Part shown: one piece after another, positions 8,988-18,825 of the stretch
Layout: the number at the start of each line of letters is the position of its first letter
Numbering within the stretch: position 1 is the stretch's first letter
Origin: Burkholderiales bacterium
GTDB lineage: Bacteria > Pseudomonadota > Gammaproteobacteria > Burkholderiales > Burkholderiaceae_C
Assembly: GCA_016223165.1 (NCBI GenBank)
Contig: JACRPO010000018.1
Span: 62,001 to 126,000, forward strand
Reading direction: 5' to 3'
DNA length: 64,000 nt
Notes under the pieces: model-generated
What the model was told of the DNA's origin: nothing
Database searches by the model: none
Seen by the model: only the letters and a program-made list of their open reading frames with translations
Position numbers and translations under genes: made by a program

Positions 8988-9299
8988 ATGTACGCGGTCA
9001 TAAGCACCGGTGGCAAGCAATACAAGGTTGCTGCCGGCGAAAAGATCAAGGTAGAACAGATTGCTGCGGACGTGGGCCAGGAAGTCGTCATCGACAAGGT
9101 GCTCGCCGTCGGCAGCGGCGCCGAGCTGAAAGTTGGTGCGCCCTGGGTCGCGGGTGCGAGCGTCAAGGCCACCGTGGTGGCGCATGGCAAGCACGACAAG
9201 GTGCGCATCTTCAAGATGCGCCGCCGCAAGCACTATCAGCGTCACGGCGGGCACCGCCAGCAATTCACCGAGCTCGCGATCAGCTCGATCAACGCCTGA
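8988..9299 (+). CDS. rplU: 50S ribosomal protein L21
   Basis: A 103-residue protein beginning MYAVISTGGKQYKV with the L21 signature KMRRRKHYQRHGGHRQ near residue 75. It is a 23S rRNA-binding large-subunit protein. The start is ATG with GAGGTC about 7 nt upstream. It is followed 13 nt later by rpmA, the usual L21-L27 pair, upstream of obgE. Confidence 0.98.
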   Translation: MYAVISTGGKQYKVAAGEKIKVEQIAADVGQEVVIDKVLAVGSGAELKVGAPWVAGASVKATVVAHGKHDKVRIFKMRRRKHYQRHGGHRQQFTELAISSINA

Positions 9300-9312
9300 A
9301 GGAGCGGCAGCC

Positions 9313-9570
9313 ATGGCACAGAAGAAGGGCGGCGGCTCGACCCGCAACGGCCGCGACTCCCAGCCCAAGATGCTCGGCGTCAAGGTCTTCGGCGGCCAGC
9401 AGGTGAGCGCCGGGTCGATCCTGGTGCGCCAGCGCGGCACCCGGTTCCATCCCGGCTCCAATGTCGGCGTGGGGCGCGACCACACGCTGTTCGCACTCGT
9501 CGACGGCGCGGTCAAGTACGAAACCAAGGGTGCGCTCAGCCGACAGACCGTGAGCGTCAAACCGGCCTGA
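9313..9570 (+). CDS. rpmA: 50S ribosomal protein L27
   Basis: An 85-residue protein starting MAQKKGGGSTRNGRDS with the conserved LGVKVFGGQ and RQRGTRFHPG segments. The basic N-terminus of L27 reaches toward the peptidyl-transferase centre. ATG 9313 is preceded by AGGAGCGG. An upstream continuation of the frame is only a shadow of rplU. The gene is followed by an intrinsic terminator. Confidence 0.98.
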   Translation: MAQKKGGGSTRNGRDSQPKMLGVKVFGGQQVSAGSILVRQRGTRFHPGSNVGVGRDHTLFALVDGAVKYETKGALSRQTVSVKPA

Positions 9571-9590
9571 GCCTTCACTTCGCCTGCTCG

Positions 9591-9616
9591 CGAAGCCCCG
9601 GGCCCCCGGGGCTTCG
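9591..9616 (+). terminator. Intrinsic terminator after rpmA
   Basis: An 11-bp GC-rich perfect stem (CGAAGCCCCGG / CCGGGGCTTCG) with a 4-nt loop, followed by a short T-containing tail (TCGTTCTGG). The weak T-tract may allow read-through into obgE, which also has its own -10-like element 32 nt downstream. Confidence 0.75.
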
Positions 9617-9647
9617 TCGTTCTGGGCGCGCGAATCGGCCTGCTCGC

Positions 9648-9653
9648 TAACAT
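9648..9653 (+). promoter_or_regulatory. Putative -10 element directly upstream of obgE (leaderless arrangement)
   Basis: TAACAT ends 6 nt before the obgE ATG at 9660, so initiation at the usual +7 position would place the transcription start on the A of the start codon. No Shine-Dalgarno motif is visible. The same spacing recurs at hemA, the CcsA-like gene and the EamA gene in this window. Confidence 0.45.
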
Positions 9654-9659
9654 CCGATC

Positions 9660-10754
9660 ATGAAATTCGTCGACGAAGCGGTGATCGACGTGGCCGCCGG
9701 TCACGGCGGGGCGGGTTGTGTCAGCTTCCGGCGCGAGAAGTTCATCCCGTTCGGCGGCCCCAACGGCGGCGACGGTGGGCGCGGCGGCAGCGTCTGGGCG
9801 GTCGCCGATCGCAACATCAACACCCTCATCGACTACCGCTATGCGCGCCGGCACGAGGCTCGCAACGGCGAGGCCGGCCGCGGGTCGGACCAGTTCGGCG
9901 CGGCCGGCCTCGACATCGAACTTCGCATGCCCGTGGGCACGATCGTGCGCGACGCCGAAGGTGGCGAGCCCCTGGTCGAGTTGCTCGAGCACGCGCAGCG
10001 CGCGTTGCTCGTCAAAGGCGGCGACGGGGGCTTCGGCAACCTGCACTTCAAGAGCAGCACGAATCGCTCGCCGCGCCAGAAGACGCCGGGCTGGCCGGGC
10101 GAGGCGAAGAAGCTGAAGCTCGAACTGCGAGTCCTTGCCGACGTCGGCCTGCTCGGCATGCCCAATGCCGGCAAGAGCACGCTGATCGCCGCAATCTCGA
10201 ACGCGCGGCCGAAGATCGCCGACTATCCCTTCACGACGCTGCACCCGAACCTCGGCGTCGTGCGCGTCGGCCCCGAGCAGAGCTTCGTCGTCGCCGACAT
10301 TCCCGGCCTCATCGAGGGTGCGAGCGAGGGGGCCGGGCTCGGACACCAGTTCCTGCGCCACCTGCAGCGCACGCGCCTGCTGCTGCATATCGTCGACGCG
10401 GCACCGTTCGACGAAGGCGTCGACCCCGTGCAGCAGGCGCGCGCCATCGTTGCCGAGCTGAAGAAGTACGACCCCGGGCTGGCCGCGAAGCCGCGCTGGC
10501 TCGTCTTCAACAAGCTCGACATGGTGCCGCCCGAGGAACGCGAGAGCCGCGTCAAGGACTACGTCCGCCGCTTGCGCTTCAAGGGCCCGGTGTTCTCGAT
10601 CTCGGCGCTCGCGCGAGAGGGCCTGCAGCCGCTCGTCGAAGCGATCTATCGCGATATCGCGAAGCAGGCGCGCGAGGCGCCGCTCCCTGATCCGCGATTC
10701 GACCGGGCCGGCGAGGGCGCTACCGGTGCGCAGGGTGATGTTGCCCATGCCTAG
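9660..10754 (+). CDS. obgE: GTPase ObgE/CgtA
   Basis: A ribosome-associated GTPase acting in late 50S assembly and growth control. The 364 residues hold the glycine-rich Obg fold (about 1-158, GGHGGAGCVSFRREKF at the start) and the G domain with G1 GMPNAGKST at about residue 166, G3 DIPGLIEGA and G4 FNKLD. The short C-terminal tail is variable in betaproteobacteria. It follows rplU-rpmA in the conserved order and overlaps the start of proB. Confidence 0.97.
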   Translation: MKFVDEAVIDVAAGHGGAGCVSFRREKFIPFGGPNGGDGGRGGSVWAVADRNINTLIDYRYARRHEARNGEAGRGSDQFGAAGLDIELRMPVGTIVRDAEGGEPLVELLEHAQRALLVKGGDGGFGNLHFKSSTNRSPRQKTPGWPGEAKKLKLELRVLADVGLLGMPNAGKSTLIAAISNARPKIADYPFTTLHPNLGVVRVGPEQSFVVADIPGLIEGASEGAGLGHQFLRHLQRTRLLLHIVDAAPFDEGVDPVQQARAIVAELKKYDPGLAAKPRWLVFNKLDMVPPEERESRVKDYVRRLRFKGPVFSISALAREGLQPLVEAIYRDIAKQAREAPLPDPRFDRAGEGATGAQGDVAHA

Positions 10755-11865
10755 CGTGCTGCGGGACGCGCGCCGCCTCGTCATCAAGGTCGGCTCCAGC
10801 CTCGTCACGAACGAGGGCCGCGGCCTCGATGCCGAGGCCATCGGCAACTGGGCGCGCCAGTTGGCCGCGTTGGCGCAGCAGGGCCGCGAGATCGTGATGG
10901 TCAGCAGCGGGGCGGTCGCCGAAGGCATGAAGCGGCTCGGCTGGGCGAGCCGGCCCAGGGAGCTGCCCGAGCTGCAGGCGGCCGCGGCAGTCGGGCAGAT
11001 GGGCCTGGCGCAGATCTACGAGACGAGCCTGGCGCGGCACGGCCTGCACAGCGCGCAGGTGCTGCTCACCCATGCCGACCTTGCCGACCGCGAGCGCTAC
11101 CTGAACGCACGCTCGACGCTGCTGACGTTGCTGTCGTTGCGGGTCGTTCCCGTCATCAACGAAAACGACACGGTCGTCAACGACAGCATCAAGTTCGGAG
11201 ACAACGACACGCTGGGTGCGCTCGTGGCCAACCTGATCGATGCGGATGCCTACGTGATCCTCACCGACCAGCGCGGCCTCTTCTCGGCCGATCCGCGCAA
11301 GGACCCCGCGGCGCGACTCGTCGAGGAGGCGCAGGCCGGCGACGCGGCGCTCGAGGCGATGGCCGGCGGCGCCGGCTCGGGTATCGGCCGCGGCGGCATG
11401 CTGACCAAGGTGCTGGCCGCCAAGCGCGCAGCGCGCAGCGGCACGAGCACCGTCATCGCCTGGGGCCGCGAGCGCGACGTGCTGCTGCGCCTTGCCGACG
11501 GCGAGCGCATCGGCACGCAGCTCACCGCGACCACGCCGAAGCTGGCGGCGCGCAAGCAGTGGATGCTCGACCATCTGCAGCTGCGCGGCGCCGTCGTCGT
11601 CGATGCCGGCGCGGCAGCCAAGGTGCTCGACGAGGGCAAGAGCCTGCTGCCGATCGGCATCACCGAGGTGCAAGGCGACTTCGTGCGCGGCGACGTGATT
11701 GCCGTTCGCAATGCGCAGCGACAGGAGATCGCGCGGGGACTCGCCAACTACTCCGCGGCCGAGGCGCGCCTGGTGGCACGCAAGCCCTCTTCGCAGATCG
11801 AGACGCTGCTGGGCTACGCGAACGAGCCGGAGATGATCCACCGCACGAACCTCGTGCTGGTGTGA
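10747..11865 (+). CDS. proB: Glutamate 5-kinase
   Basis: The first step of proline synthesis: ATP-dependent phosphorylation of glutamate. The 372 residues comprise the amino acid kinase domain (VIKVGSSLVTNEG at the start, INENDTVV, FGDNDTLGALVA, GGMLTKVLAAKRA) and a C-terminal PUA domain (about 280-372). ATG 10747 was chosen over GTG 10726 and ATG 10738 because AGGGTG sits 9 nt upstream and the length then matches homologues. The start overlaps the last 8 nt of obgE, so the two are co-translated. Confidence 0.94.
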   Translation: MPSVLRDARRLVIKVGSSLVTNEGRGLDAEAIGNWARQLAALAQQGREIVMVSSGAVAEGMKRLGWASRPRELPELQAAAAVGQMGLAQIYETSLARHGLHSAQVLLTHADLADRERYLNARSTLLTLLSLRVVPVINENDTVVNDSIKFGDNDTLGALVANLIDADAYVILTDQRGLFSADPRKDPAARLVEEAQAGDAALEAMAGGAGSGIGRGGMLTKVLAAKRAARSGTSTVIAWGRERDVLLRLADGERIGTQLTATTPKLAARKQWMLDHLQLRGAVVVDAGAAAKVLDEGKSLLPIGITEVQGDFVRGDVIAVRNAQRQEIARGLANYSAAEARLVARKPSSQIETLLGYANEPEMIHRTNLVLV

Positions 11866-11874
11866 CGCCGGGCA

Positions 11875-12459
11875 TCAGTCGTTGACCAGGCCCTCGTCGC
11901 GCGGGGCCGGTAGGGCGCCGACCTGCGGCTCACCGTCGTGGCGCTGCGCGCGCAACCCGGCGCGCAGGAAGCGGTTGTGGTGGTTGGTGCGCGGCAGGAA
12001 ACGCGCCAGTTCGGTGAGCGCCATCTCGTAGACGCCGCGCTTGAACTCGATCACCACGTCCAGCGGCACCCAGTACTCGTTCCAGCGCCAGGCGTCGAAC
12101 TCGGGGTGGTCGGTGGCGCGCAGGTTCATGTCGCTGTCGCGACCCACCAGGCGCAGCAGGAACCAGATCTGCTTCTGCCCTTTGTAGTGCCCGCGCGCGT
12201 CGCGCCGGATGTATTGCTCCGGCACCTCGTAGCGCAGCCAGTCTCGCGTGCGCGCCAGGATCTGCACATGCTCGGGACGCAGGCCGACCTCCTCATGCAG
12301 TTCACGGTACATCGCCTGTTCGGGCGACTCGCCGTGCTTGATACCCCCTTGGGGGAACTGCCAGGAATGTGTTCTGAGCCGCTTGCCCCAGAAGACCTGG
12401 TTGCGAGAGTTCAGGAGGACGATGCCGACGTTCGGCCTGAAGCCGTCCCGGTCGAGCAT
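11875..12459 (-). CDS. rppH: RNA pyrophosphohydrolase (NudH)
   Basis: It removes pyrophosphate from the 5' end of primary transcripts, triggering RNase E decay. The 194-residue Nudix protein begins MLDRDGFRPNVGIVLLN and holds the complete Nudix box GGIKHGESPEQAMYRELHEEVGL at about residues 37-59. The betaproteobacterial signature TDHPEFDAWRWNEYWVP is present. An in-frame ATG 10 codons upstream (MKSVKDWGLI-) is possible. The frame also stays open across the whole opposite strand of proS, but that is a shadow. It is convergent with proB and divergent from proS. Confidence 0.94.
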   Translation of the reverse strand: MLDRDGFRPNVGIVLLNSRNQVFWGKRLRTHSWQFPQGGIKHGESPEQAMYRELHEEVGLRPEHVQILARTRDWLRYEVPEQYIRRDARGHYKGQKQIWFLLRLVGRDSDMNLRATDHPEFDAWRWNEYWVPLDVVIEFKRGVYEMALTELARFLPRTNHHNRFLRAGLRAQRHDGEPQVGALPAPRDEGLVND

Positions 12460-12636
12460 AATCAGACCCCAATCTTTGACTGATTTCATTATTGCACCGG
12501 CGTCGTGCGGAGCGCGAACCCTCGCTAACCCGCACCACGCGAGGCCCCTGAAGCCGGGGGTCGATGCAAAGAGGCCCGGCGAGCGCCGCCTCAACGGCGT
12601 CCGGTGCGGACACGAACACGCACTGACCGCCGCACG

Positions 12637-14376
12637 ATGAAAGCCTCTCAGACCTTCGTCTCCACGCTGAAGGAGGCCCCGGCCGACGCCGAGGTGATCA
12701 GCCACAAGCTGATGGTGCGTGCCGGCATGATCAAGCGCCTGGGCGCCGGCATCTACAGCTACATGCCGCTCGGGCTGCGCGTCATCCGCAAGGTCGAGGC
12801 TATCGTGCGCGAGGAGATGAACCGCGCCGGCGCGATCGAGTTGCTGATGCCCGTGGTGCAGCCGGCCGAGTTCTGGATGGAGACCGGGCGCTTCCAGAAG
12901 ATGGGCCCTGAGCTGCTGCGCGTGAAGGACCGCCACGAGCGCGACTTCGTCATCCAGCCCACCAGCGAAGAGGTGGTGACCGACATCGCGCGCCAGGAGC
13001 TCAAGAGCTACAAGCAGCTGCCGCGCAACTTCTATCACATCCAGACCAAGTTCCGCGACGAGCGGCGGCCTCGCTTCGGCCTCATGCGCGGGCGCGAGTT
13101 CACGATGAAGGATGCCTACTCCTTCGATCGCGACCTCGAGTCGGGGCTCAAGAGCTACCAGGCGATGTACCGCGCCTACTGCGCGATCTTCGACCGCATG
13201 GGCCTCACTTACCGTGCCGTGGCTGCCGATCCCGGCGCCATCGGCGGCGATGCCTCGCAGGAGTTCCAGGTCATCGCCGACACCGGCGAGGACGCCATCG
13301 TCTACTGCCCGACCAGCGACTACGCCGCCAACATCGAGCTCGCCGAGGCGCTGCCGCTCATCGACCGGCGCGCGGCACCGGGCACGCCGCTCGCCAAGAC
13401 GCCGACGCCGGGCAAGGCCACCTGCGAGGACGTGGCGGCGCTGCTGGGCATTCCGCTGGCGAGCACCGTCAAGTCGCTGGTGCTGGCCAACGACGAGGTG
13501 GACGAGGCCGGCGCCATCCGCAAGACGACCGTGTGGCTGCTGCTCGTGCGCGGCGACCACAGCCTCAATGAGGTGAAGGCAGGCAAGCTGCCTGGCCTGA
13601 AGGGCGGCCACCGCTTCGCCACCACGGCTGAAATCGAGGCGCACTTCGGCTGCAAGCCCGGCTACCTCGGGCCGATCGCGCCGAAGAAGCCTGTCAAGGT
13701 CGTGGCCGATCGCACCGTGGCCGCGATGCACGACTTCGTGTGCGGAGCCAACGAGGCCGACTTCCACTTCACCGGCGTCAACTGGGGGCGCGACCTGCCC
13801 GAGCCGGAGCTCGTGGCCGACATCCGCAACGTCATTGCCGGCGATCCCTCGCCCGACGGCAAGGGCGTGCTGGCCATCCAGCGCGGCATCGAGGTGGGGC
13901 ATGTCTTCCTGCTCGGCACCAAGTACAGCGCGGCGATGAACGCCACCTACCTCGACGAGACCGGCAAGCCGCAGCTGCTGGTCATGGGCTGCTACGGCAT
14001 CGGCGTCACGCGCCTGCTGGGCGCGGCCATCGAACAGGGGCACGACGAGCGCGGCATCGTCTGGCCCAACGCATTGGCGCCCTTCGCGGTCGTGGTCTGC
14101 CCGATCGGCTACGAGAGAACACCCGCGGTGCAGGAGGCGGCCGACCGGCTGCACGCCGAACTCGTGGCCGCAGGCGTCGATGTCGTGCTCGACGACCGTG
14201 GCGAGCGTCCCGGCGCGATGTTCGCCGACTGGGAGCTCATCGGCGTGCCGCAGCGCATCGTCGTCAGCGAACGCGGGCTGAAGGCAGGCACGGTCGAGGT
14301 CCAGGGGCGGCGCGAGTCCGCCGCCTCCGCGGTGCCGCTCGTCGAGGCGACGGCCTTCGTGAAGGGCCGCCTGTAG
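12637..14376 (+). CDS. proS: Prolyl-tRNA synthetase (bacterial type, with editing domain)
   Basis: A class II synthetase that charges tRNA-Pro. Its 579 residues include motif 1 (about 65-90), motif 2 (FRDERRPRFGLMRGREFTMKD), the inserted YbaK-like editing domain (about 230-400, with TVKSLVLAND and the GxxxP-type pocket) and motif 3 with GCYGIGVTRL. ATG 12637 (MKASQTFVSTLKEAP-) was preferred to an upstream ATG at 12604 because homologues begin M(K/R)ASxFFISTLKEAP. The gene lies 3 nt before the transglycosylase gene. Confidence 0.97.
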   Translation: MKASQTFVSTLKEAPADAEVISHKLMVRAGMIKRLGAGIYSYMPLGLRVIRKVEAIVREEMNRAGAIELLMPVVQPAEFWMETGRFQKMGPELLRVKDRHERDFVIQPTSEEVVTDIARQELKSYKQLPRNFYHIQTKFRDERRPRFGLMRGREFTMKDAYSFDRDLESGLKSYQAMYRAYCAIFDRMGLTYRAVAADPGAIGGDASQEFQVIADTGEDAIVYCPTSDYAANIELAEALPLIDRRAAPGTPLAKTPTPGKATCEDVAALLGIPLASTVKSLVLANDEVDEAGAIRKTTVWLLLVRGDHSLNEVKAGKLPGLKGGHRFATTAEIEAHFGCKPGYLGPIAPKKPVKVVADRTVAAMHDFVCGANEADFHFTGVNWGRDLPEPELVADIRNVIAGDPSPDGKGVLAIQRGIEVGHVFLLGTKYSAAMNATYLDETGKPQLLVMGCYGIGVTRLLGAAIEQGHDERGIVWPNALAPFAVVVCPIGYERTPAVQEAADRLHAELVAAGVDVVLDDRGERPGAMFADWELIGVPQRIVVSERGLKAGTVEVQGRRESAASAVPLVEATAFVKGRL

Positions 14377-14378
14377 GC

Positions 14379-15011
14379 ATGACGAGCGCGCGGCGCCGGC
14401 TGTGGCTCGGTGCCGCCTGCGCGGGCGTGCTCGGCAGCGTGCTCACGCCGGGGCGCAGCGCCTGGGCCGGGGCCCAGGTCGAAGAGCCGCTCGCCGACGC
14501 CGTGCGCACGGCGCTGGCCGCCTCCATCGCCGAGCAGGCCCCGCCTCGGCCCAGCTTCGAGCGCATCGAGGAGCGGCTGGCCTATCTCAGGTGGCTCGGC
14601 GCGGCGAGCGAGCGGCTTAAGCGGCGCAAGGCCGACCATCACACACGCGTCGAATTCCTCGAAGCGCTCTGGTACGAGAGCAAGCGCGCCGGGCTCGAAC
14701 CGGCGCTGATGCTCGGGCTCGTGCAGGTGGAGAGCGGCTTCCGCAAGTACGCCATCAGCGTCGCCGGCGCACGCGGGTACATGCAGGTCATGCCCTTCTG
14801 GGCCCGCCTCATCGGCGACGGCGACGTGCACCGCCTCTTCCATCTGCAGACCAACCTGCGCTTCGGCTGTGTGATCCTGCGCCACTACCTCGAGCGCGAG
14901 CGCGGCGACATGTTCCTTGCACTGGGCCGCTACAACGGCAGCCGCGGCCGCGCCGAGTATCCGAATGCCGTGTTCGCGTCGCGCCGGCAGTGGGACATCA
15001 AGACCGCGTGA
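14379..15011 (+). CDS. Lytic transglycosylase (SLT domain)
   Basis: A 210-residue exported muramidase-like enzyme: signal peptide (about 8-30), a short helical region, then a family-1 SLT domain with the catalytic glutamate in VQVESGF (E about 118), YMQVMPFW and a late LGRYNGSRG motif (replacing the more usual A-Y-N-A-G). It cleaves the MurNAc-GlcNAc bond of peptidoglycan, forming 1,6-anhydro ends. The ATG is 2 nt after the proS stop, an arrangement also seen in other Burkholderiales. It converges with ubiX. Confidence 0.88.
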   Translation: MTSARRRLWLGAACAGVLGSVLTPGRSAWAGAQVEEPLADAVRTALAASIAEQAPPRPSFERIEERLAYLRWLGAASERLKRRKADHHTRVEFLEALWYESKRAGLEPALMLGLVQVESGFRKYAISVAGARGYMQVMPFWARLIGDGDVHRLFHLQTNLRFGCVILRHYLERERGDMFLALGRYNGSRGRAEYPNAVFASRRQWDIKTA

Positions 15012-15062
15012 CGCGAGCTTGCGCGCGTGTGAGGCCGGCCGCGCGTGCGGCCCCGGCGCCCC

Positions 15063-15647
15063 TCACGAGGCGTCGCGCAGCCCCTGCCACGGCTTGGGCC
15101 GGGCACCGGGGATGCCCGCCAGCTGCAGCACGCGCTCCACGCCCTCGGCCACCATCTCGTCGACGCTTTGCGGGCGGTGGTAGAAGGCCGGCAGCGGCGG
15201 GAAGATCACCGCGCCCATCTCGGTGGCCGCGGTCATGTTGCGCAGGTGCGCAAGATTGAAGGGCGTTTCGCGCACCATCAGCACGAGCCGCCGCCGCTCT
15301 TTCAGCGCGACATCGGCTGCGCGCGTCAGCAGGTTGTCGGAGAGACCCTGCGCCACTGCTGCCAGCGTGCGCATCGAGCACGGCGCGACCACCATGGCCG
15401 CCGTATCGAAGCTGCCGCTGGCGATGCAGGCGCCAACGTCACCCGGCGCGTGCGACACGCTGGCCAGCCGTTCCAGCCCCTGCCGGTCCAGCCCGAGTTC
15501 GTGGTGCACGTTCAGCATGCCCGCCGGCGTGACCACCAGGTGCGTGTCGACACCGAGAGCGCGCGCGCGCTCCAGCAGCTTCACACCATAGATCGCGCCG
15601 GTGGCGCCGCTGATGCCGACAACCAGGCGGGCCGGTGCTGAAGGCAT
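15063..15647 (-). CDS. ubiX: Flavin prenyltransferase UbiX
   Basis: It builds the prenylated FMN cofactor used by the UbiD decarboxylase in ubiquinone synthesis. The 194-residue flavoprotein starts MPSAPARLVVGISGATGAIYG (flavin phosphate loop), with SGSFDTAAMVVAPCSMRTLAA and LVLMVRETPFNLAHLRNM as family hallmarks. ATG 15647 was chosen; the upstream open frame is a shadow of grxD. Gap to grxD is 20 nt on the same strand. Confidence 0.95.
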   Translation of the reverse strand: MPSAPARLVVGISGATGAIYGVKLLERARALGVDTHLVVTPAGMLNVHHELGLDRQGLERLASVSHAPGDVGACIASGSFDTAAMVVAPCSMRTLAAVAQGLSDNLLTRAADVALKERRRLVLMVRETPFNLAHLRNMTAATEMGAVIFPPLPAFYHRPQSVDEMVAEGVERVLQLAGIPGARPKPWQGLRDAS

Positions 15648-15667
15648 AGGCCTGCCCGAGGCGACGC

Positions 15668-15982
15668 TCAGGCCTTGGTCAGCAACTGCTGCAACTCGCC
15701 CGACTGGTACATCTCCATCATGATGTCCGAGCCGCCGACGAACTCGCCGTTCACGTAGAGCTGCGGGATCGTGGGCCAGTTGGCGTAGTCCTTGATGCCC
15801 TGGCGCACGCCTTCGTCCTCGAGCACGTTGAAAGTGTGCAGGTCGTCCACGCCGCAGGCCTTCAGCACCTGCACCGCGCGGCCGGAGAAGCCGCACATCG
15901 GGAACTGGGCGTTGCCCTTCATGAAAAGCATGACCCGGTGTTCCCTCACCAATTGGTCGATTCGTTGTTGCACGTCACTCAT
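15668..15982 (-). CDS. grxD: Monothiol glutaredoxin (Grx4 type)
   Basis: A 104-residue CGFS glutaredoxin that binds and transfers [2Fe-2S] clusters with glutathione. Motifs in order: FMKGNAQFPMCGFSG (active Cys about 31), the TIPQLYVNGEFVGGSD segment with the cis-Pro and the glutathione-binding GGSD. It stands between ubiX and an unknown secreted protein. In relatives it usually directly follows prmC, so the gene between them looks like a later addition. Confidence 0.95.
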   Translation of the reverse strand: MSDVQQRIDQLVREHRVMLFMKGNAQFPMCGFSGRAVQVLKACGVDDLHTFNVLEDEGVRQGIKDYANWPTIPQLYVNGEFVGGSDIMMEMYQSGELQQLLTKA

Positions 15983-16033
15983 GGCTGGCCCTCTGCTTGC
16001 AGGGAAGTTCGACAGGCGCAGTATGAAGCAAGC

Positions 16034-16054
16034 GCGCCGGTCGCACCGGCGCGG
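16034..16054. other. GC-rich hairpin between grxD and the outer-membrane-like gene
   Basis: A perfect 9-bp stem CGCGCCGGT / ACCGGCGCG with a 3-nt loop. It lies 30 bp beyond the stop of the 16085-16720 gene and about 50 nt upstream of grxD. On the minus strand it is followed by CTTGCTTC rather than a T-run, so it could be a weak terminator or a leader structure. Confidence 0.4.
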
Positions 16055-16084
16055 GGGGATGGGGCGACGGCCGGCGTGGCCGGA

Positions 16085-16720
16085 TCAGAAGCTGTAGCGC
16101 ACGCCCAGCTGCAACACCGGCGCCAGGCGGAGGTCGCGCACGGCTGCCTCCATGCCCTGGTTGCCGAGCACGGCGCGGCCGACCCCGGACAGGCCGGCCG
16201 GGCGCCCGGCCACGAGCCCCACGTCGGCGCTCACGGAGAGGCTGCGCCAGAGCGAGGCGCTGCTGTAGCCCAGGCCCAGATAAGGCTGGGTCGAAGCGCC
16301 ATCGGCGGCCCCGTTGTTGCCCGCGAAGCCGTTGTCGAGCACGTTGACGGTCACGCGCGAAATGGGCATCGCGCTGAACACCGGGGCGCCGCCGGGGCCG
16401 CCCAGCATCACGCCGCTGGTGGCGCGGAAGTTGCCGAAGCCGGGTGTGGCGAAGACGTAGTCGCCGAGCAGGGAACCGCCCTGCACGCCTCGCGCCGCGG
16501 CGACGCCGGGTTCGTAGAGCCGCGAAATCGGGGCAAGCGCCGCCGTCTGTACCGTGATGCGGGCTTGCAACTGCGGCCACACCCACTCACCCGCAGTGGC
16601 CAGCAGGCCCTGGTTGGCCAAGGCTGAAATGGGAGCAAGGGGACCGGTCAGCGCGGCAACGAGCCACATCGCGACGCCGGGAAGCGCACACCGAGACGAA
16701 CACCGACTCGACTTGTCCAT
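16085..16720 (-). CDS. Unknown exported protein, outer-membrane-like C-terminus
   Basis: No family was recognised. The 211-residue protein has a basic N-terminus, a hydrophobic segment (about 15-35) with an A-L-A-N cleavage-like site, and then alternating polar/hydrophobic stretches rich in Gly, Ala and Ser. The last residues (LGVRYSF) end in an aromatic after a beta-strand-like pattern, the usual BAM recognition signal of outer-membrane barrels. It sits alone between prmC and grxD with 141 nt and 102 nt flanks. A small barrel or surface protein is an inference. Confidence 0.55.
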   Translation of the reverse strand: MDKSSRCSSRCALPGVAMWLVAALTGPLAPISALANQGLLATAGEWVWPQLQARITVQTAALAPISRLYEPGVAAARGVQGGSLLGDYVFATPGFGNFRATSGVMLGGPGGAPVFSAMPISRVTVNVLDNGFAGNNGAADGASTQPYLGLGYSSASLWRSLSVSADVGLVAGRPAGLSGVGRAVLGNQGMEAAVRDLRLAPVLQLGVRYSF

Positions 16721-16861
16721 CTTGTACCCCCTTCATCGAGTGCCTCGCCGATCATGCGCCTCGTGTGCCGGGTGCGGCATCCCCCCGATGCGGCAACCGC
16801 GGCAACAGTTGGCAGCCAGCCACGGAAGGCGGCCGCCCAGACTCGAAGCCGCGCGCGCGGC

Positions 16862-17686
16862 TCAGCCGCGCGGCCGGAGGCCCCCCGTCAGGCGCGGCTG
16901 GCCAGCGAGGTCGGTGCGCGTCGCCACCGGCTCGAAACCTCGGGCACGAAGGAGCGCCGCCACCGCGGCTGCCTGATCGAACCCGTGCTCCAGCAGCAGC
17001 CAGCCCCCCGCCGGGAGATGCTGCGGCGCACCATCGACGATGCGCCGCAGCGCCTGCAACCCGTCGGCGCCGGCGATGAGCGCGGCCGCCGGTTCGTGCC
17101 GCAGGGCCTCGAGATGCGGATCACCCTCGGCGACGTAGGGCGGATTCGAGACGACGATGCCGAACTGCTGCCCGGCGAACGGCTCCCACCAATCGCCCTC
17201 GAGCCAGGCGACAGCCAGTTGCAGCCGCTGCGCGTTGGACCGCGCCACGGACAGCGCGGCGGGGCTGCGGTCGCTGGCCCAGACCTCGAAGCCGGGCGCG
17301 CGTTGCTTGAAGGCGAGGGCGATGGCGCCGCTGCCGGTGCCGAGGTCGGCCAGGCGGGGCAGCGGCGCAGCCGCGGTCGCCGCCAGCTCGAGCGCCCAGT
17401 CGACCAGCCCTTCGGTCTCGGGACGCGGGACGAGGACGTTCTCGTCGACGCGCAGCGCCAGGCCATGGAACTCGCGCTCACCGGTGAGATAGGCCAGCGG
17501 CACGCCGGCCGCACGCCGCGCGAGATCGGCATCGACGCGTTGCCGCAGCTCGGGCGCGAGCGGCTCGTCGTCGTGCGCCAGCAGCCAGGTCCGGGGTCGG
17601 CCCAGGTGATGGGCGAGCAACTGCTGCGCATCGAGCCGCGCGACGCCGCCGGCGCGTGCCTGTTGCAGCCATAGGCCGATGTGCAT
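16862..17686 (-). CDS. prmC: Release factor glutamine methyltransferase PrmC (HemK)
   Basis: It N5-methylates the glutamine of the GGQ motif in RF1/RF2 using SAM. The 274-residue protein has an N-terminal helical domain (1-80, LVPRPETEGLVDWAL at the junction), SAM motif I DLGTGSGAIALA and the catalytic NPPYV at about residue 185. It lies 29 nt downstream of prfA, whose product is its substrate. ATG 17686 was chosen; longer open frame upstream is a shadow of prfA. Confidence 0.95.
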   Translation of the reverse strand: MHIGLWLQQARAGGVARLDAQQLLAHHLGRPRTWLLAHDDEPLAPELRQRVDADLARRAAGVPLAYLTGEREFHGLALRVDENVLVPRPETEGLVDWALELAATAAAPLPRLADLGTGSGAIALAFKQRAPGFEVWASDRSPAALSVARSNAQRLQLAVAWLEGDWWEPFAGQQFGIVVSNPPYVAEGDPHLEALRHEPAAALIAGADGLQALRRIVDGAPQHLPAGGWLLLEHGFDQAAAVAALLRARGFEPVATRTDLAGQPRLTGGLRPRG

Positions 17687-17715
17687 CGCCGTGGGCACCC
17701 GCGTGCAGCGCGCAC

Positions 17716-18821
<1,106 letters not shown>

Positions 18822-18825
<4 letters not shown>

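Noticed and set aside
10726..10746. Earlier start codons for proB (GTG 10726, ATG 10738)
   Set aside because: AGGGTG is well placed only for ATG 10747, and that start gives the usual protein length.
12460..14154. A very long open frame opposite proS (759 codons together with rppH)
   Set aside because: It is the antisense shadow of proS; only the rppH part at 11875-12459 has a recognisable protein. Long antisense frames are expected at this GC content.
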